Assembly (NCBI GenBank): GCA_002914805.1
Contig: JXTB01000005.1
Coordinates: forward strand, 1,690,940-1,754,939
Direction: 5' to 3'
Source of the DNA: Parasponia andersonii
Lineage: Eukaryota; Streptophyta; Magnoliopsida; Rosales; Cannabaceae
DNA: 64,000 nt
Part shown: positions 39,244 to 52,304 of the stretch, in pieces
How positions within the stretch are numbered: the first letter of the stretch is position 1
Layout: every line of letters starts with the position of its first letter
Translations under genes and position numbers: made by a program
Notes under the pieces: model-generated
Seen by the model: only the letters and a program-made list of their open reading frames with translations
The model's database searches: none
What the model was told of the DNA's origin: nothing

Positions 39244-42200
39244 GTAAAAAAAAAATTATTTTTTTGTTCATAGATATAATGTTGTTCAATATTTAAATTC
39301 TTTTCTAAAATAGTATTTTCTTTTTTTGAATTTATTAATGTCGTAATCTAGTTCTTCTCATAAAATTTTATTGTTTAAATCATCGATTAGTATTCTTGTT
39401 GGTAGAGATAAATTAAAATTTGTTAGGGTGGATAAGTTCAATTTTAATTACTTTTCTAATCCATATAATACATAGCTTAATAGTTCATTTTCAGGAATTT
39501 GAAAGTTTGGATTGTCGAGTAAAGTTTTAATTTTGTGTAAAATATCTTCTATCATAAGTTTCTGATGATTTTCAAGTAATTTTTTTGGATTATTTACATT
39601 ACAAAATAATAAGATTATTAAGAATAGTTGTCATAATTAATGCGATGTTGACCAAAATGAGGCTTCTAATATTGATTCATTCCATTCTTTATCATTCCCT
39701 AATAAACCTAGTGCATTTCATGCTGCTTGATTTGTTGGGCATGCTATACCACCAATTGTACGTATAGACTCAAATCTTATTGCTCCCTTTTGATGATTTA
39801 ATAAGGATTTTAGATAATATAATTCTTCGGAACTTGGGTAAATATAAAAACTTCGCCCGATTAAATATCCTAATTTTCTAAGGGTCCAAATTTTTTATTT
39901 ATTATTTCAAACCTATTTGGTAGGAAAATCTATGCATGAAAGTTGTCGAGCTTCTGTATTGAATTTATTTATTTTTATCCATTCTGTTAAAGTTGTTTTT
40001 TCAATTCCTAGCCGCCTAATTATATTATTTGATCGTTGGTTTAAGTGAAATATTATATTTTGCATATGCGGTAAATGAATTACTAATCTTTGTATTGCTG
40101 GATTTCTGGAATATATAGAATATTCATATAATCTCCAGATGGTATCATATGGTGTTATATATCGACAATTAATATAGTTTTTTTATTTGATCTATTTCTT
40201 TATAAGTAGTTTGTCTAGATTATTCTGTGCAAATATTGTCTTTTATTATTGCTCTTATCCTATTTGGACTTTTGGTTAAGTACTTAAATAAATATTTCAT
40301 TAGCATGGATTGTGAGCATATTTTGATGTTTATATGGGATTGAAATTTTAAATATAAATCTTTATTATAAGGGACTTCAAATCTGTTATCTAATTTAATA
40401 CTTTCTTTTCGTACATAAAATGCTGTGTTTTTACATTTATAATAGATGAATCTATTTTTTTCAATGGTTGTTTCATTATTAAATTGTTTAGGGATTTTTT
40501 TAGAATAAATTGAGTTTTTCATGCATGGAGTATTTGTCTTAACAGTACCACATGGTCCATACATCATAAATTCTGCTATAATTTTATATTCTTGTGGGTT
40601 TTTTTGGGGATCAAATATTTCAGCTGAAATGAATTGATCAATTTGAGATGGTTTTGATAATTTTTTATCAGGATATAATCAAAATAAGAAATGACAATAG
40701 GGTAAGCCACACTTTTGAAATTTGACAACGTATAAATCTACATAACAATATAAAGTTAAAAAAATGAGAGAAGGATGTTAGTTTTAATAAAAGATGAGAC
40801 CTTCTTTTTTTTTTTTTAAGGAAAATAATATTGTCTCACCTGCAATAATTGCCCCAAAAATTTTATCAGTATTAATAGTGAATAATATCTGGTTTAATTT
40901 CATTTTAAAAATTCTCGTGATTATAATTGGTCTATCTTCAGCTCTTTGACTAGGAAATTTATTTAACGCACATATAATTTTAGGCTATTTTGGATTGTAT
41001 ATAAATGTTATAAATAAGTCAGGGTTTCTATATTATCTACATATTGCCATCACATCCTTGTAATTTTGGATCATATATCTAGGACTTCCAGTATGGTTAG
41101 TTGGAACAATAATTCTTTTGCCAATTACTCTAGCATCTATATCATCTCTTATAACGACGTCTGGGATACTTTGATAGATTTTAGATCTTAAATTATTTTG
41201 ATTTTTTCTAATATAATCTAATCGATCTTCTTCAACAAAAGCGTATGCATCAACTACATATTATTGAAAAGGTCTTCCACTTTTGAATAAAATATTATTT
41301 ACATTTTGTCGCTATTGTAATTGGTAGCAATAGTATGCTCGCATAAGTATTCTATTTATTTAGGATCATTTTTCTGGTCTATTTATATTCCAATTTAAAT
41401 CAATTCTATAACCACCCTCTCCGTATGGAAATAGGAGTGGATATTATAGGACCATATAAGATTGGTGTAATTTTGTAATTCTTTGTAAATTATTGGTTCT
41501 GTCTTTAATTATGATATCTCTTCCGTTTTCATATTCATCAATATCTCCAACAATTAAGCTTCCGATATCATTTAAAGTAGGTAATTTGTATTGATTATTA
41601 TCTGTCGATCGTTGTCCAATTAGTCTTAATTTCATGGATAGGATTTCGTTTTCATTGTATCTATCTTTAACCATATTAAAAGGCTTTGCTAGTCTATTAT
41701 TTTGATTAAGTTTCAACAATTGATTTTGTTAAGTCTTTTGTTATATCATCAAATAAAAATGTTGATATTCGGTTTTCAATTTCATTTTTTATATCGTATA
41801 TATATAATTTGGAAAATCTTAGAGGATTATTGTTTGATAACAATAATGATCCAATAAGATAATATACTTGACTGCTGATTTTGAAAATTTATGGACCATC
41901 TTAATTTATTATATTTTGTTCTATGTTTGCTCCAAAAGATATAAAAGCAAACATAGAATGGAAAGTCCGAATATTTTTCGGAAATAACTACTTATAGGTC
42001 ATCTGTGATAATCGAGTAATTGATCTAGTATTGGAGAGGGATTTTTTATTGGGAGAAGTTTAATTTTTCCATCTTTACAACATAAGTTGTATTTTGGTGG
42101 CTGAGTTCTTTTGGTAGATTCATTAAACTAAAAGCATGCATCGTAATGTTTACAGACATAGGAACAATTACCTAGATCATGATATTGATTAATATCACCT

Positions 42201-42551
42201 GTAAAATAGTGTTGAATAAGAATTAAAATTGAAAAAATATGTAAAGAGTTGAATCTATAATAGAAAAAATATATGGTTTTTTCCTACATTTGTCTGAAGT
42301 ATAGAGTAATTACTCTATCTATTGGAGTTAGCTTGCATCGATAATTCAACTAAATAAGAGTAAAATCTTCCAAAACTTGTAAAATTTGATATCAAAATGA
42401 GTTTCAATCGCTTAATATTTTCTGAAGTTATATTTGACTCTTAACAATGATGATTTGAAGCATTATCACAGTTAACTATTAAATCATCGTTCAAAAGAAA
42501 ACGATAACATTGTTTACGTTGATATCTTAATGATGAAGAATTCCCCGACAT

Positions 42552-44629
42552 TGTTTTATAGTTTATCTAAGTAAAAAAAATAAAATCAAATGTTATTATG
42601 TTAATAGTTTTTATTAAAAGTTTATGAAATGATATAACATTATTATCTATGTATCTAATAGGTGTCTTTTTTTTTTGTTTTTTTATACATGTTTGTTCTT
42701 TTTTTTCTATTATGTTAATTTATTTATACTACATCAATTTTGTGTGGATAATTTATTCTTGGTATTATTGTGTTCTTAATGTATTTAATTTACTTTTAAT
42801 ATTTTTGTTTATAATTTTGACAAATCATATTTTTATAGTATATTTTATGTGTATTTATTGGTCGTTATGCTTTTGCATTATTATTTTAATATTATTTATA
42901 TGGCAAATTTTTTTAATATTTTATAGATTTTGTTATTTTCATTATTGTTTCATCTATATTATTCAATTATTTTTTATCAAATTTATTATTATGTTTATTT
43001 TCATATGCAAAAATAATTTTTATTTTGTTATTCTCTTTGGTGAAATTAAATTATGGGTTTTTTTTTTTGCGAAGTATATTGTAAGTATATATTTTGTTTT
43101 ACATACATAAATTTTAATTATTTACTCAATTTTATGTGTGAATGACATCAATTTTACTTTTGTCATTTCTTTTCGCCATCATATATTTTAAATAGATGTT
43201 TTAGGCAAGATTTATAAAGTTTTTTTCCTTGCATTATTTTACTAAGTAAATACTTAGATTCTTTTTTTTCGAGTTTTTATTATTGATTGTGGGCTTATTT
43301 TTTTTGTTTAATATACTAATGTTTTCATATTTGAGTTACAACTTGTATTTACATCTTTTTTATTCTGAAGATATAATTATTAGGATAAAAAATAGATTAT
43401 CCGCATATTTTTCTATTTTTGAAAAGAAATATAAAATTGTTTGTCCCCTACTAAGGTTTAATATTTAGATATTATGTATAGTATAAATGGAAAAAAATCA
43501 AAACCTTATATTGAATTCTATTCAAAATTAAAGTGGTTAGAATTGTGAGAATTACTTTTATTATTATAATATTTACAATTTGATGCTTTAGTTGTTTTGG
43601 TTGAAATCAAAATTTACTTTTTATTTTGATTATTATAACTGGATGTTTATTCTATTTATTGAAAGTATTTTCATGGTATAGATTTTTTTTTATAATACTA
43701 ATACTATTTGTTTATTATCCCGGTTTCTTTCTCTTTTTTTTTTTTTAAAAAATTGCATTGTTTATATACATACTTTGATACATGGATTATTTGTATTAAT
43801 TATATTTGTACTTTATTATTAAAAGTTATAATAATTAAACATTAGACACAATATACAAGTTATTAAAATCAAATCTTGAGTACTATGATCTAATTACATA
43901 TAAAATCAAGATTAAAATATTTTTATTGAAATATACGAAACATTAAATTACACGTAACAAAACTGGATACATAACGCTATTAAAATTCCTTTAAAAAATT
44001 TTTACAGTAGAATTGATCACAATCTATTTTTCTTTTTTCTTCTTCTTTCTCCATGCTAAAATATCCTTCTGCTTCTTTCTCAATGAGAAAAAAGAAAATT
44101 CTTTATCAATCTAATATGATTAATTCTTCATCTTGATTATAGCTATATAAATACATATAATTAAATATATCTTGTTAAATAAATTAATATATATATATAT
44201 ATTGACTTAGACATGTTAATATAATATCAATATATGGTAAATCCGTGAAACAATATGCTTACAAGTATTTATCTAGCTACCTAAGAAATTCCTTTTTCAG
44301 TATGTCGGGAAAAAATATTTCTAGCAATTAGATAAATACATGAGACATTATTAGTGTATTAAAAAATATTCCATATATATTAAATCAGTCAAATAACATA
44401 ACGTAAATCATAGAAGTATACGTTGGATTGCTCAAAAAAACTACCAAGTGAATAGAGACCGGGGCTACTAAACTCATTTATTCATGCAAAATCTAAGGAA
44501 GTAAAATAACAGAAAAAAACCCAAACCCAATTATTCAACTGAAGCTCACATAAAAGGCTATGGTGGTGAGGTCATAAAGAAAGGAAACAAAAATATTAAA
44601 GTAACTACACTCACACGTCAGCCTTAAAA
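42552..44629. other. AT-rich spacer, probably holding the Helitron 5' end
   Basis: Upstream (minus strand) of the Helitron Rep start. Very T-rich on the plus strand, which creates hydrophobic-looking chance frames (42649-43110). No terminal TC with a repeatable landmark was identified. Confidence 0.4.
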
Positions 44630-44936
44630 AGGATTTTGGCCATGAAAAGGATTTCAGGAAAAACCGAATATAATCAAACATCTAAAATACACAACCAGTT
44701 CATATCCACACCTAATTCGTAGGAAATTACCAAAGAAAACCATCTCTAGATAGTTAATCTGCTTAACTCTCGAATGACAAAACCATCAATTAACATTATT
44801 CCAGAATTCTTCTCTAAAAAAAAAATCCAAATTTCTCATTCTCATGAAATGACCAAAACCCTCCCTTTACAAAACTAATCTCCTCAATTCTCTACAGGCA
44901 GAGCTATTAATTAACATCATAACAGTTCTTCTTTCT
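44630..44936. repeat. Left member of a diverged direct-repeat pair (about 300 bp)
   Basis: TAATCAAACATCTAAAATAC, AGTTCATATCCACACCT, AAAACCATCAATTAACAT and GAAATGACCAAAACCCTCCC occur in the same order as at 47545-47825. The unit itself holds two sub-copies of the motif ACTAATCTCCTCAATTCTC followed by AATTAACATCAT. Confidence 0.6.
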
Positions 44937-47544
44937 TTCTTTAAAAAAAAAATTCTTAAAAAAAAAAAAGAAAAAAGAAAAAAAGATTTAAAAATTAAAG
45001 TTTCTGTTATTTATACAGTAAGTATATTTTCAAAAGAGTGCAATAATTTTCAAAGATATCCAAACTCATTCTACAATACCAGAAATCATTCTATAATAAT
45101 TGCCAATATTCATCACAATTTTAGAACAATTTACATGTTATTCTATATGATTACAAAAATTTATAGTCATCATCGCCAAATGTAAAAGAAACTATAAAAT
45201 ATGATTGGAAAAGACTAAAACAGAGCTAAATGGTAGAAAAAGAGAAAGGAATAAGGACTAGATACATTAACCTAGAAGGAGAATATAGCCATTAACAGAG
45301 AGGCAAAATATGGAGAAGGAAAGACTACATAAAATAATTAGCAAAAGAACAGAGAGAAAGATATATGATTGTCGAAGACTAAAACAGAAGTGAACAAGGG
45401 AAGAGAAAAAAAGAATAACAATTAAATAGAAAGACTTGGTAGAGAAATAGACACAATTAATAGGAACAGGAACTATGGATGGGAAAAAGTTACACAAAAA
45501 TAGTCACTAAAAGGACAAAGAGAAGAATGATATGAGGCACAAAAGTGCTAAATAAGCTATGAAAACATTCCATAAGGTCTAATATAAAGGCAAAGAGATA
45601 ATTATTTAACGAATGCATATTAATTTAGCATAGAACAAAATTTAATTAGATTTCAAGCCAACAACAGAGTTTAGTGAAATAATTCAATGATACATAATAC
45701 TCAGCACAATAATAAAGTAATAAATATTTCAACAATATAAAAACAAAGTATAGAAAATGTATTAGTTAATAACAGAATAAAATATGACCATATTTAACAT
45801 ACGTAAAGAGATACGTATGTGGGCAGTGAACATTAATTAGCAACACAACAAAGTATAGCCAGATTCCGAATCAACAACAGCGCTAAATAAAATAGTTCGA
45901 TACTATACAATACTCAGTACAATAACAAAGTAATAATTACCTTAACAATATATAAACAGTGTATAGAATAAACATTAACTAACAACAGAACAAAATATAG
46001 TCATAGTCGAAAGGAATTAGAACAAAAAATATATACAACAGGGTCTAATAAATATTTATAGTACCTGATATAATTGCAAAACAGGTCCTCTAAACCAACT
46101 TAAAAATGACAGAAGTTATATAAACGGTAGAAGAGAGAGTATGAGTACAATAAATATAACTAGGAAGAATAGCAGCAAACTCAGTAGTAAATTTTAGACG
46201 ATAAACAAGAGTCAAAATAGCAAAATTAAGCAAGTGGAATACAGAGAACACGACAAATAGCATGACTATTTATAAGCAAACAACAATCAAATAAATATAA
46301 AAGCCACTGAAAGGGAAAAAAAATCATTGAATATATGGCAATACTTACAATAGACACATAATAAAAATGGCACAATTAAAAAAAATCAGAAACTTATTAA
46401 ACACTGAATCCTGATTTTTTTTTTTTTACTTTTCTTTTTTTCATCTTTTTTAACTCAAATAATACAAAAATATCAAAACAACATTAAATATAGATATGAA
46501 GCTATTAATGTAAACAGACAAAGCATGAAAAGTAAAAATAGAGGTTACGATGAACATCAAAAATAAATATCAAAAAGGGAATTTTTATTACACTTTTTTC
46601 AAATCCCCATAGAAAAATATGAAAACAACATCAAATAGTGGCGAAAGGCCATAGATGCCAATACATAAATCATCGAAAGCAAGAATACAGGTTATCATGA
46701 ACATCAAAAAAATTTCAAGCAAAAAATAAATATCACAGAAAATATCTTTTTCCACCTCTTTTTAATCCAAATAATAAAAAAAATACATGTTTGAATCCAC
46801 GAATACATATGCACGTATCATACCAAAACTAAAAGTACATGTCATAATAAGTATCAAAAAATCTAAAGCAAACGATAAACCTGGAACGAAAAAAATATAA
46901 AAAATAACATTTAATATCCAAAATGATCGAGATAATATTCTAGACATTTCTATGGTAAAAAACACATCCAAAATAATAGAACTCATATCACATATTGGCA
47001 ATAATAAATCTTCAACCAATAATAATGCAAAAAAAATCATACAAAAATAATTACAAAACAGAGATTCGGAACAGAAAAATACCAAACAAAGAGAGAGGAG
47101 CACTACGTAACATAGTAGATTTCAGATCCAAGCAACCAACTTGAAAGCAATGAACAAAAAATTAAAAAACAAAGAGTTAAAAAAATAAACATAAAAGAAT
47201 TCAGACCGAGAAGAAAGAATAGAAAGAAGAGCCATCGAAAGAGATGCAAAGGCAAAAAGACGAAACCTCGAGGAACAAAGTGAAAAATCAAAGGAAAAGA
47301 GATATAAAAGAACGATCTGCAGAGGAGGAAAAGGAAAACCCTATAATATAAAGAGAATAGAGAGAATGCAGCATAAAGAAGACAAAGAGCCGAAAAGAGT
47401 AATCAAGCACTAATCTGCGGAGTAACTAAAATAGAGCAAAATGATAGGAAAACCAAATCAACACATGTAGCCAAAGTAGAAACAAAAGCCCATATCAGTC
47501 AATTCAACAATAACATAAATGAAAAAATCAAAATAGCCACATAA
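44937..47544 (-). other. Interior between the direct repeats, possible promoter/leader on the minus strand
   Basis: No coding sequence I can recognise. 45620-46010 contains two copies of a ~190-bp segment (AATACTCAGCACAATAATAAAGTAATAA and AATACTCAGTACAATAACAAAGTAATAA in context). On the minus strand near 47355-47290 a TTTATATTATAGGG box is followed by pyrimidine-rich TTTTCCTTTTCCTCCTCTG, the look of a plant promoter and leader, and long T-rich intron-like sequence follows. Confidence 0.3.
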
Positions 47545-47825
47545 ACATAAGAGTTGGGCCAAGAATTTCATGGGCAAAACTATAATCAAACACCTCAAAC
47601 ATATAATTAGTTCATATCCACACCTCACATGCACAAAATGACTAAAAAACCCTTCAAAAACAATAATTCCCTCAATCCTCCAATAGCAAAACCATCAATT
47701 AACATCATTATAAAAGAAATTTATTAAAAAAAAAAAGACTCACAAAATGACCAAAAAAACCCCCTCTAATAGGCCAATCCCTTAACCCTCTAAGGACAAA
47801 AGCGTCAATGTACACTACCAAAAAA
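47545..47825. repeat. Right member of the diverged direct-repeat pair
   Basis: TAATCAAACACCTCAAACAT, AGTTCATATCCACACCTC, AAAACCATCAATTAACAT and AAAATGACCAAAAAAACCCC match the left copy in order and orientation, 2.9 kb away. Confidence 0.6.
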
Positions 47826-49465
47826 TAAGGGGGAAAAAAAAGAAAACAAAAAGCAAGGCTACTGTTCTATGTACATTAAAAGCCTTGCATAACTTTGGTA
47901 ATAATAATGCCATTTTAGAATCCATTCAAAAAAAATAGAAAATATTTTAAAAAAATAGAAAAACAAAAAGAAAGAATGTCATCTCAGTCATACAAAAACA
48001 GACCTCCTCCAGTCTGTGGCAGAACTTGTATCAAAACTTAGGGGTATATAATAGTAAATTTGTTGAGCAAAATTAAAGTATAAAAGAGTTCAAAATAGTA
48101 GTTACATGATTTTGTTAGTATGTTATCATTGGAATCATGTGTTTTCATACTCAAATGAATAATAAATAATCATACTATTTTTTTTAATATGTATTTCCAG
48201 TTATTTAATACAATATTAATATGTAAGAAGAGAATTGACATAAATTTGAAGTTAGATTTGAAACGATCTAAAAGAATGGACTGAAAATAAATATAAAATT
48301 TCATTATAGAAGAGATAATTTGCTTACTTTGATTTTGGATAAAAGATATGGTTTTTTTTTTCTTCCAAAAAAAGTATGAGTTTTTCCTTTTAAAATGTTT
48401 ATCATCAACTATATAAGCATATATTCATAAATTTTCAGCAGTAATTTTTATCTCTATCTTCATCTTTCTTTTACAAAGGGAAACAAATGCTAAACACAAG
48501 TAAGTTTAAGTAATCCATTAATATGTATCAAAAAAAAAAAAGTAACCCATTAATACTTTTTAGACAAAATTTAATTGTTTATTTGCTTCGTTGTGGAAGG
48601 TATAGGTATAAATTCAAAATTTTAGGGTGGATAATTCTTAATGTTAAGCAAATAGACATAGGGTATGAGTGTAAATTTAAAACTTTAGGTAGGCAATTCC
48701 TAATTTTAAGTAAGTAGACACTAAACATCACTGTGAAGGAACCATTTCCCCCGCCCCCCCTTTGCCTAAGAGTTGCTCTGCCCCTATCTCTAGTTAGGGA
48801 CAATATCGAATAGAAAAGGTTGAAGTAATGTGACTATATTTTGCAACAACAATGCCTCTGAAGCATATGAATAAATTTCGAGAATAAAAAAAGCATATGA
48901 ATGTTAAGTTTTAACGAAAGAAAGAAATTTATAAATTTAAAACTATTGATTTTCCAATCAAAATGATGGGAAATAACTTTCACAGTAGGCACGCAAAATT
49001 GCGAAAGCAAAATAATAAAATACATAATTTACATAATTCACTAATTTGATTATGTTCACGGGATTATTGCAAATCTTTCATTATAGAGAAAAAATTTATA
49101 TTGTGTTTATAATATTCATAACTCAAAACTCTGATCCTAATCACACTTAAGATTTTTTCTCACAAAAATTCTCTCAAGAATTTCTTAGTCAAAACTCTCT
49201 CTTTATATCTCAATAATGGGATTTTTCTCTTTTTTTTGTTGGAATGCAAAATGGAGTTGTGAATGGGTCTATTTATAGGCTAAAACTCTTCCCATTCACA
49301 TAACTGGTAGCCTATCTATTGTCAACAAAGATGAGCTTAGATGGTAAAAGTAAAAAACACATATTATATTTCATTGTCAAAAAATATGTATGGTTATTAT
49401 TTTTGACTTCTAGCATTCTTTGACAATTTGACTACCTATGTTCTTTGACGCAAAATTGTTTTATT
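47826..49465. other. AT-rich spacer, no gene recognised
   Basis: 48600-48720 contains a local duplication (TATAGGTATAAATTCAAAATTTTAGG and TATGAGTGTAAATTTAAAACTTTAGG in context, followed by AATTCTTAATGTTAAG/AATTCCTAATTTTAAG). Nothing coding. Confidence 0.45.
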
Positions 49466-49481
49466 AAGGAGAAGTTGTGGT

Positions 49482-49642
49482 TGCCAACTGGGGTTAGTTC
49501 AGTTGGTCCAAGGCTTAGGGATGTGTGTGTGAATTTGGGGGGTCAGGGTACAAACTTTGGTAAAATGTGTGTGTGTTATTTTCTTTTAAATTTGTAGTAA
49601 GTGGTGGTCATTAATTAAGCCCCACTTTTTTTTTTTAGACAA
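49482..49642 (+). mobile_element. tRNA-derived SINE, copy 1
   Basis: Pol III box A-like GGTTAGTTCAGTTGG near 49492 and box B-like GGGTACAAACT near 49548, then a tRNA-unrelated body (TATTTTCTTTTAAATTTG, AGTAAGTGGTGGTCATTAA) and a T-rich 3' end. Flanked by a 16-bp target duplication with one mismatch: AAGGAGAAGTTGTGGT (49466-49481) and AAGGAGAAGGTGTGGT (49643-49658). About 160 bp. Confidence 0.85.
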
Positions 49643-49659
49643 AAGGAGAAGGTGTGGTA

Positions 49660-50289
49660 ATTAGAATACTTATCAGTTACACATGTTTCTAATATGAAAT
49701 ATTAAAAAATGTTATTCAAATTGATAAATGTATTGAAAGGATGATAATTTAAAAGGATTTACTCCGAAATTCCCTCTCTTTATTATTGAAAAACAAAAAA
49801 CAAAAAAATGAAAATAACTTCTCTTTTTTTATTTTTTTGCCCTGAAGGAACCCAACTTCTCATTTTAAGTACTTCATAGGGGAAATTAGAGTGTTCACAA
49901 TTTTTCGTAATGAACTTATAAAAATACGATATAGGGACACCGATTTTTAAAAAAATACGATACTACTTTGTTTCTATACGATATGATACGCTATGAGGCT
50001 CCCTAGCTCATAAATAATAATAATACTAATAATAACAAATTAAATATTAACAAGAACCTAACCAACAAGAACCTAACCTAACGTGTACGAGACTATGAGT
50101 CTGATGCAATGCGCGTCAGATCATTGTTGCATCAAGTTCTTTTTTAATTCTTTTTTTTATTTTTTTATTTGTTAACTTTTTCAGTTGTCTTGTTGTCGTT
50201 TCCTTTTCTTTTTCGTATTCAATTTTTTTTTCTTTCTTCCATTAAATTATTTAGAATAATTTTTTCATTTTTTTGTTAATTTCAAAATA
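49660..50289. other. Spacer, no gene recognised
   Basis: AT-rich with poly(A)/poly(T) tracts and a short direct repeat (AAGAACCTAACC twice near 50055). Confidence 0.45.
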
Positions 50290-51570
50290 TAGCAAAATAA
50301 ATATCTATTTTCAACAATAAAAATATTTTTTAGAATTGATATTTTTAAAACTGAACTGATAAAATATTGTGCAATCTAGTTATTTCCGGCATATGAATTT
50401 TGAAAATAAATTTGTTACAATAAGTATTTTATCAGATTATTTGTGGTATCTTAGCATGTTATCTGTAGTATTATGCCAGTAAATTAAAAAAGATGTTGCA
50501 TAAGATAATTTATGATTTTACCTAAAAAAAACTTTATTTTAGTTATCTTACTAAATTACCTATAGTATCAATATAATAAATTAGATTAAAAAAAAAGAAT
50601 ATTCATATCATGTTACGTAAAGTATCACAACAAATTACTTATAGTATCATTCTAATAAATTAGAATGAAAGTTTGGTCATTCTTTGCTATGAACATGCGT
50701 ATCATAAACTTTTTACTATGTTATTAATTTCAAAAGATGAAAAAAATAACTTATAACAAAAAATGTATACTTTCAACAATAAAAATAGGTTTCCGAATTG
50801 GTATTTTTAAAATTGAACAGATAAAATGTTGTGCAATTTAATTATTTTTGGCATATGAATTTTGAAAATAAATTTGTTATTATAAATATCTTCTCAGATT
50901 ATTTGTGGCATCTTAACATATTACCCGAACTATCAAGCTAGTAATTTTTTAAAAAAAATGTTACATAAGTTAATCATCGTATTACCTACAGTGTTGGCGT
51001 ATCGTAATATGTTACTAAAATATCAATTCCATAAATTAAAATAGGAATTTGGTCATTTCTCATTATCCAAAAAAAAAAAATCATTATCATGGGTAACTTA
51101 CTAAATTACCTATAGTATCAATCTAGTAAATTAAAATAAAAGTTTGGGTGTTCCTTGTTATGAACATACATATCCTAAATATTTTGCTATGTTACCTAGG
51201 ATATGAAACAAATTTGAGAGGTGAGCATAAGAAATTACTTTTTTGTAGTGTAGCATGTTACTTATAGTATCAATCCGATAAATTAGAATAGGATTTTAGA
51301 GCTATTCTTATTGGGAAAAAAAAAGACAATTATCAATAATATCTTATTAGATTACCTATAGTATCTTATTTCGACACTTATAATATCTTATTAAGTTACT
51401 TATGGTATCTAATAAAATTAGAAAGTAAGCTTAAAAATTTATGCTTAGTATCTTAATATGTTACTTAAAATATCAATTCAAATAAATTAGATTGGTATTT
51501 TTTAATGCTTGTTATTATTAAAAAAAAAAAACAAAGACTAGGTATTTATAGTATCTATAATATTAAAATA
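50290..51570. repeat. Degenerate tandem/higher-order repeat region
   Basis: A ~460-bp unit is present twice: TTCAACAATAAAAATA, AAAATATTGTGCAAT and GGCATATGAATTTTGAAA at about 50310-50410 recur at 50772-50870. Inside and after it, a shorter motif (TTACCTATAGTATCAAT, AATAAATTAGAAT, GTTTGGTCATTC) recurs irregularly to about 51560. No coding sequence. Confidence 0.6.
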
Positions 51571-51577
51571 GGACTTG

Positions 51578-51771
51578 TGTTTTTTTTTAAAGAAAAAAGT
51601 GGAGCCTAACTAATGACCTCTACTTATTACAAATTAAAGAAAAATAACTAATACTACCCAGTCTCCACCCCACTCTATTAGGGATAATAAGTTTTCACAC
51701 TTATCCCAGTATGACTCGAACTTAGGACTGAGATCCTAGGTAGCAGATGCTCTTACCACTTGAGCTTATTC
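51578..51771 (-). mobile_element. tRNA-derived SINE, copy 2, with a different head
   Basis: On the minus strand: box A-like TAAGCTCAAGTGGTAAGAGC near 51766 and box B-like AAGTTCGAGTCAT near 51720, then a G-rich central part, then TTTTTCTTTAATTTGTAA and AGTAGAGGTCATTAGTTAGG, which is the same 3' body as copies 1 and 3. No clear target duplication was found. Confidence 0.75.
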
Positions 51772-52304
51772 TAATATGAACAAAAAAAAAAGCTCACTAA
51801 TTAATTTTTATAAGAATTTGACATATATTTATTTAAACAATTACTCAAAAAAGGAAAAGAGTGCATTTAAAAATTTGGGATTTCCAATACACACAGTTAC
51901 GTACAAATAAAATAGAATTGCAATTATCTACACGAAAATTTGAAATAGGACAGAAAATAACTAATGTAATAAAAAGGAAAAAAATAATTTTCGATTTAAA
52001 AATAAAAGAATTAATGACATGTGTTAATGCTGACATTGCATCAGTTAGTTTTTTGTTTGTCGCCGGTTTTTCTTTTCTACCATCTGACTCAGTCTGATGT
52101 GTATCAGCCTGTATTTTAAACTTTAATGTCCATAATTTTTAACTTTTTGAACCAGTTGTTTGTATTTTTTAAATGTTTTCTATGGTCCGTATATTTAAAT
52201 TTTGGATTTTGTTTTCTTATTTTTGTAGAAACCCCTACTTAATAATACTTACCACAAAATGATCAAAAGAAAAGAATATATATATATATATGTATATATA
52301 TAAG

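Larger units (their letters stand above)
22113..42551 (-). mobile_element. Autonomous-type Helitron, degraded, interrupted by a gypsy element
   Basis: Minimum extent from its coding relics. Reading along the minus strand: zinc-finger and Helitron N-terminal region (42.2-41.4 kb), HUH replication-initiator domain (41.4-39.25 kb), then after a 13.4-kb gypsy insertion the PIF1-type helicase (25.82-24.46 kb), then an RPA-like gene (24.30-22.11 kb). Removing the insertion leaves about 7 kb of coding relic. The 5' TC and 3' CTRR termini were not identified: they lie right of 42551 and left of 22113. Every part carries stops or frameshifts, so the copy is dead. Confidence 0.88.
24458..42551 (-). pseudogene. 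Helitron Rep/helicase gene, split by a retrotransposon
   Basis: Starts at ATG 42551 (MSGNSSSLRYQRKQ, a short exon closing at 42441). The segment near 42190-42000 carries a Cys/His cluster (CSYVCKHYDAC then YNLCC). 41.9-41.42 kb has the family text VYYLIGSLL, FSKLYIYD and MKLRLIGQRS. A 102-bp GT/AG intron sits at 40839-40738. At the HUH motif the copy reads GLPYCHF where active Reps have His-x-His, so the first catalytic His is lost. 40567-40220 reads MMYGPCGTVKTNTPCM and MLMKYLFKYLTKSP. The helicase resumes at 25820 with the P-loop GHGGTRKT (expected GTGKT), then TTHSRFRIPL, LILWNEAPMN, and a C terminus with YAMTIDKSQGQSLNKVGIYL and HGQLYAAILRV, ending VYKEVLHNIM at 24458. Stops and frameshifts are scattered throughout, for example near 24720 and 25470. 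Normal role: rolling-circle transposition. Confidence 0.9.

Noticed and set aside
42649..43110. 153-residue hydrophobic open frame (+ strand)
   Set aside because: Composition is almost only F, I, L, Y and C from T-rich DNA, with no family signature. It lies in the Helitron's upstream flank. Chance frame.
46762..47291. Two adjacent minus-strand frames rich in Leu/Phe
   Set aside because: They come from pyrimidine-rich intron-like sequence, have no recognisable motif, and the neighbouring frames show the same bias.
51700..51771. Possible tRNA gene (minus strand)
   Set aside because: The box A and box B spacing is tRNA-like, but no full cloverleaf or acceptor stem closes, and the 3' body is shared with two other SINEs.
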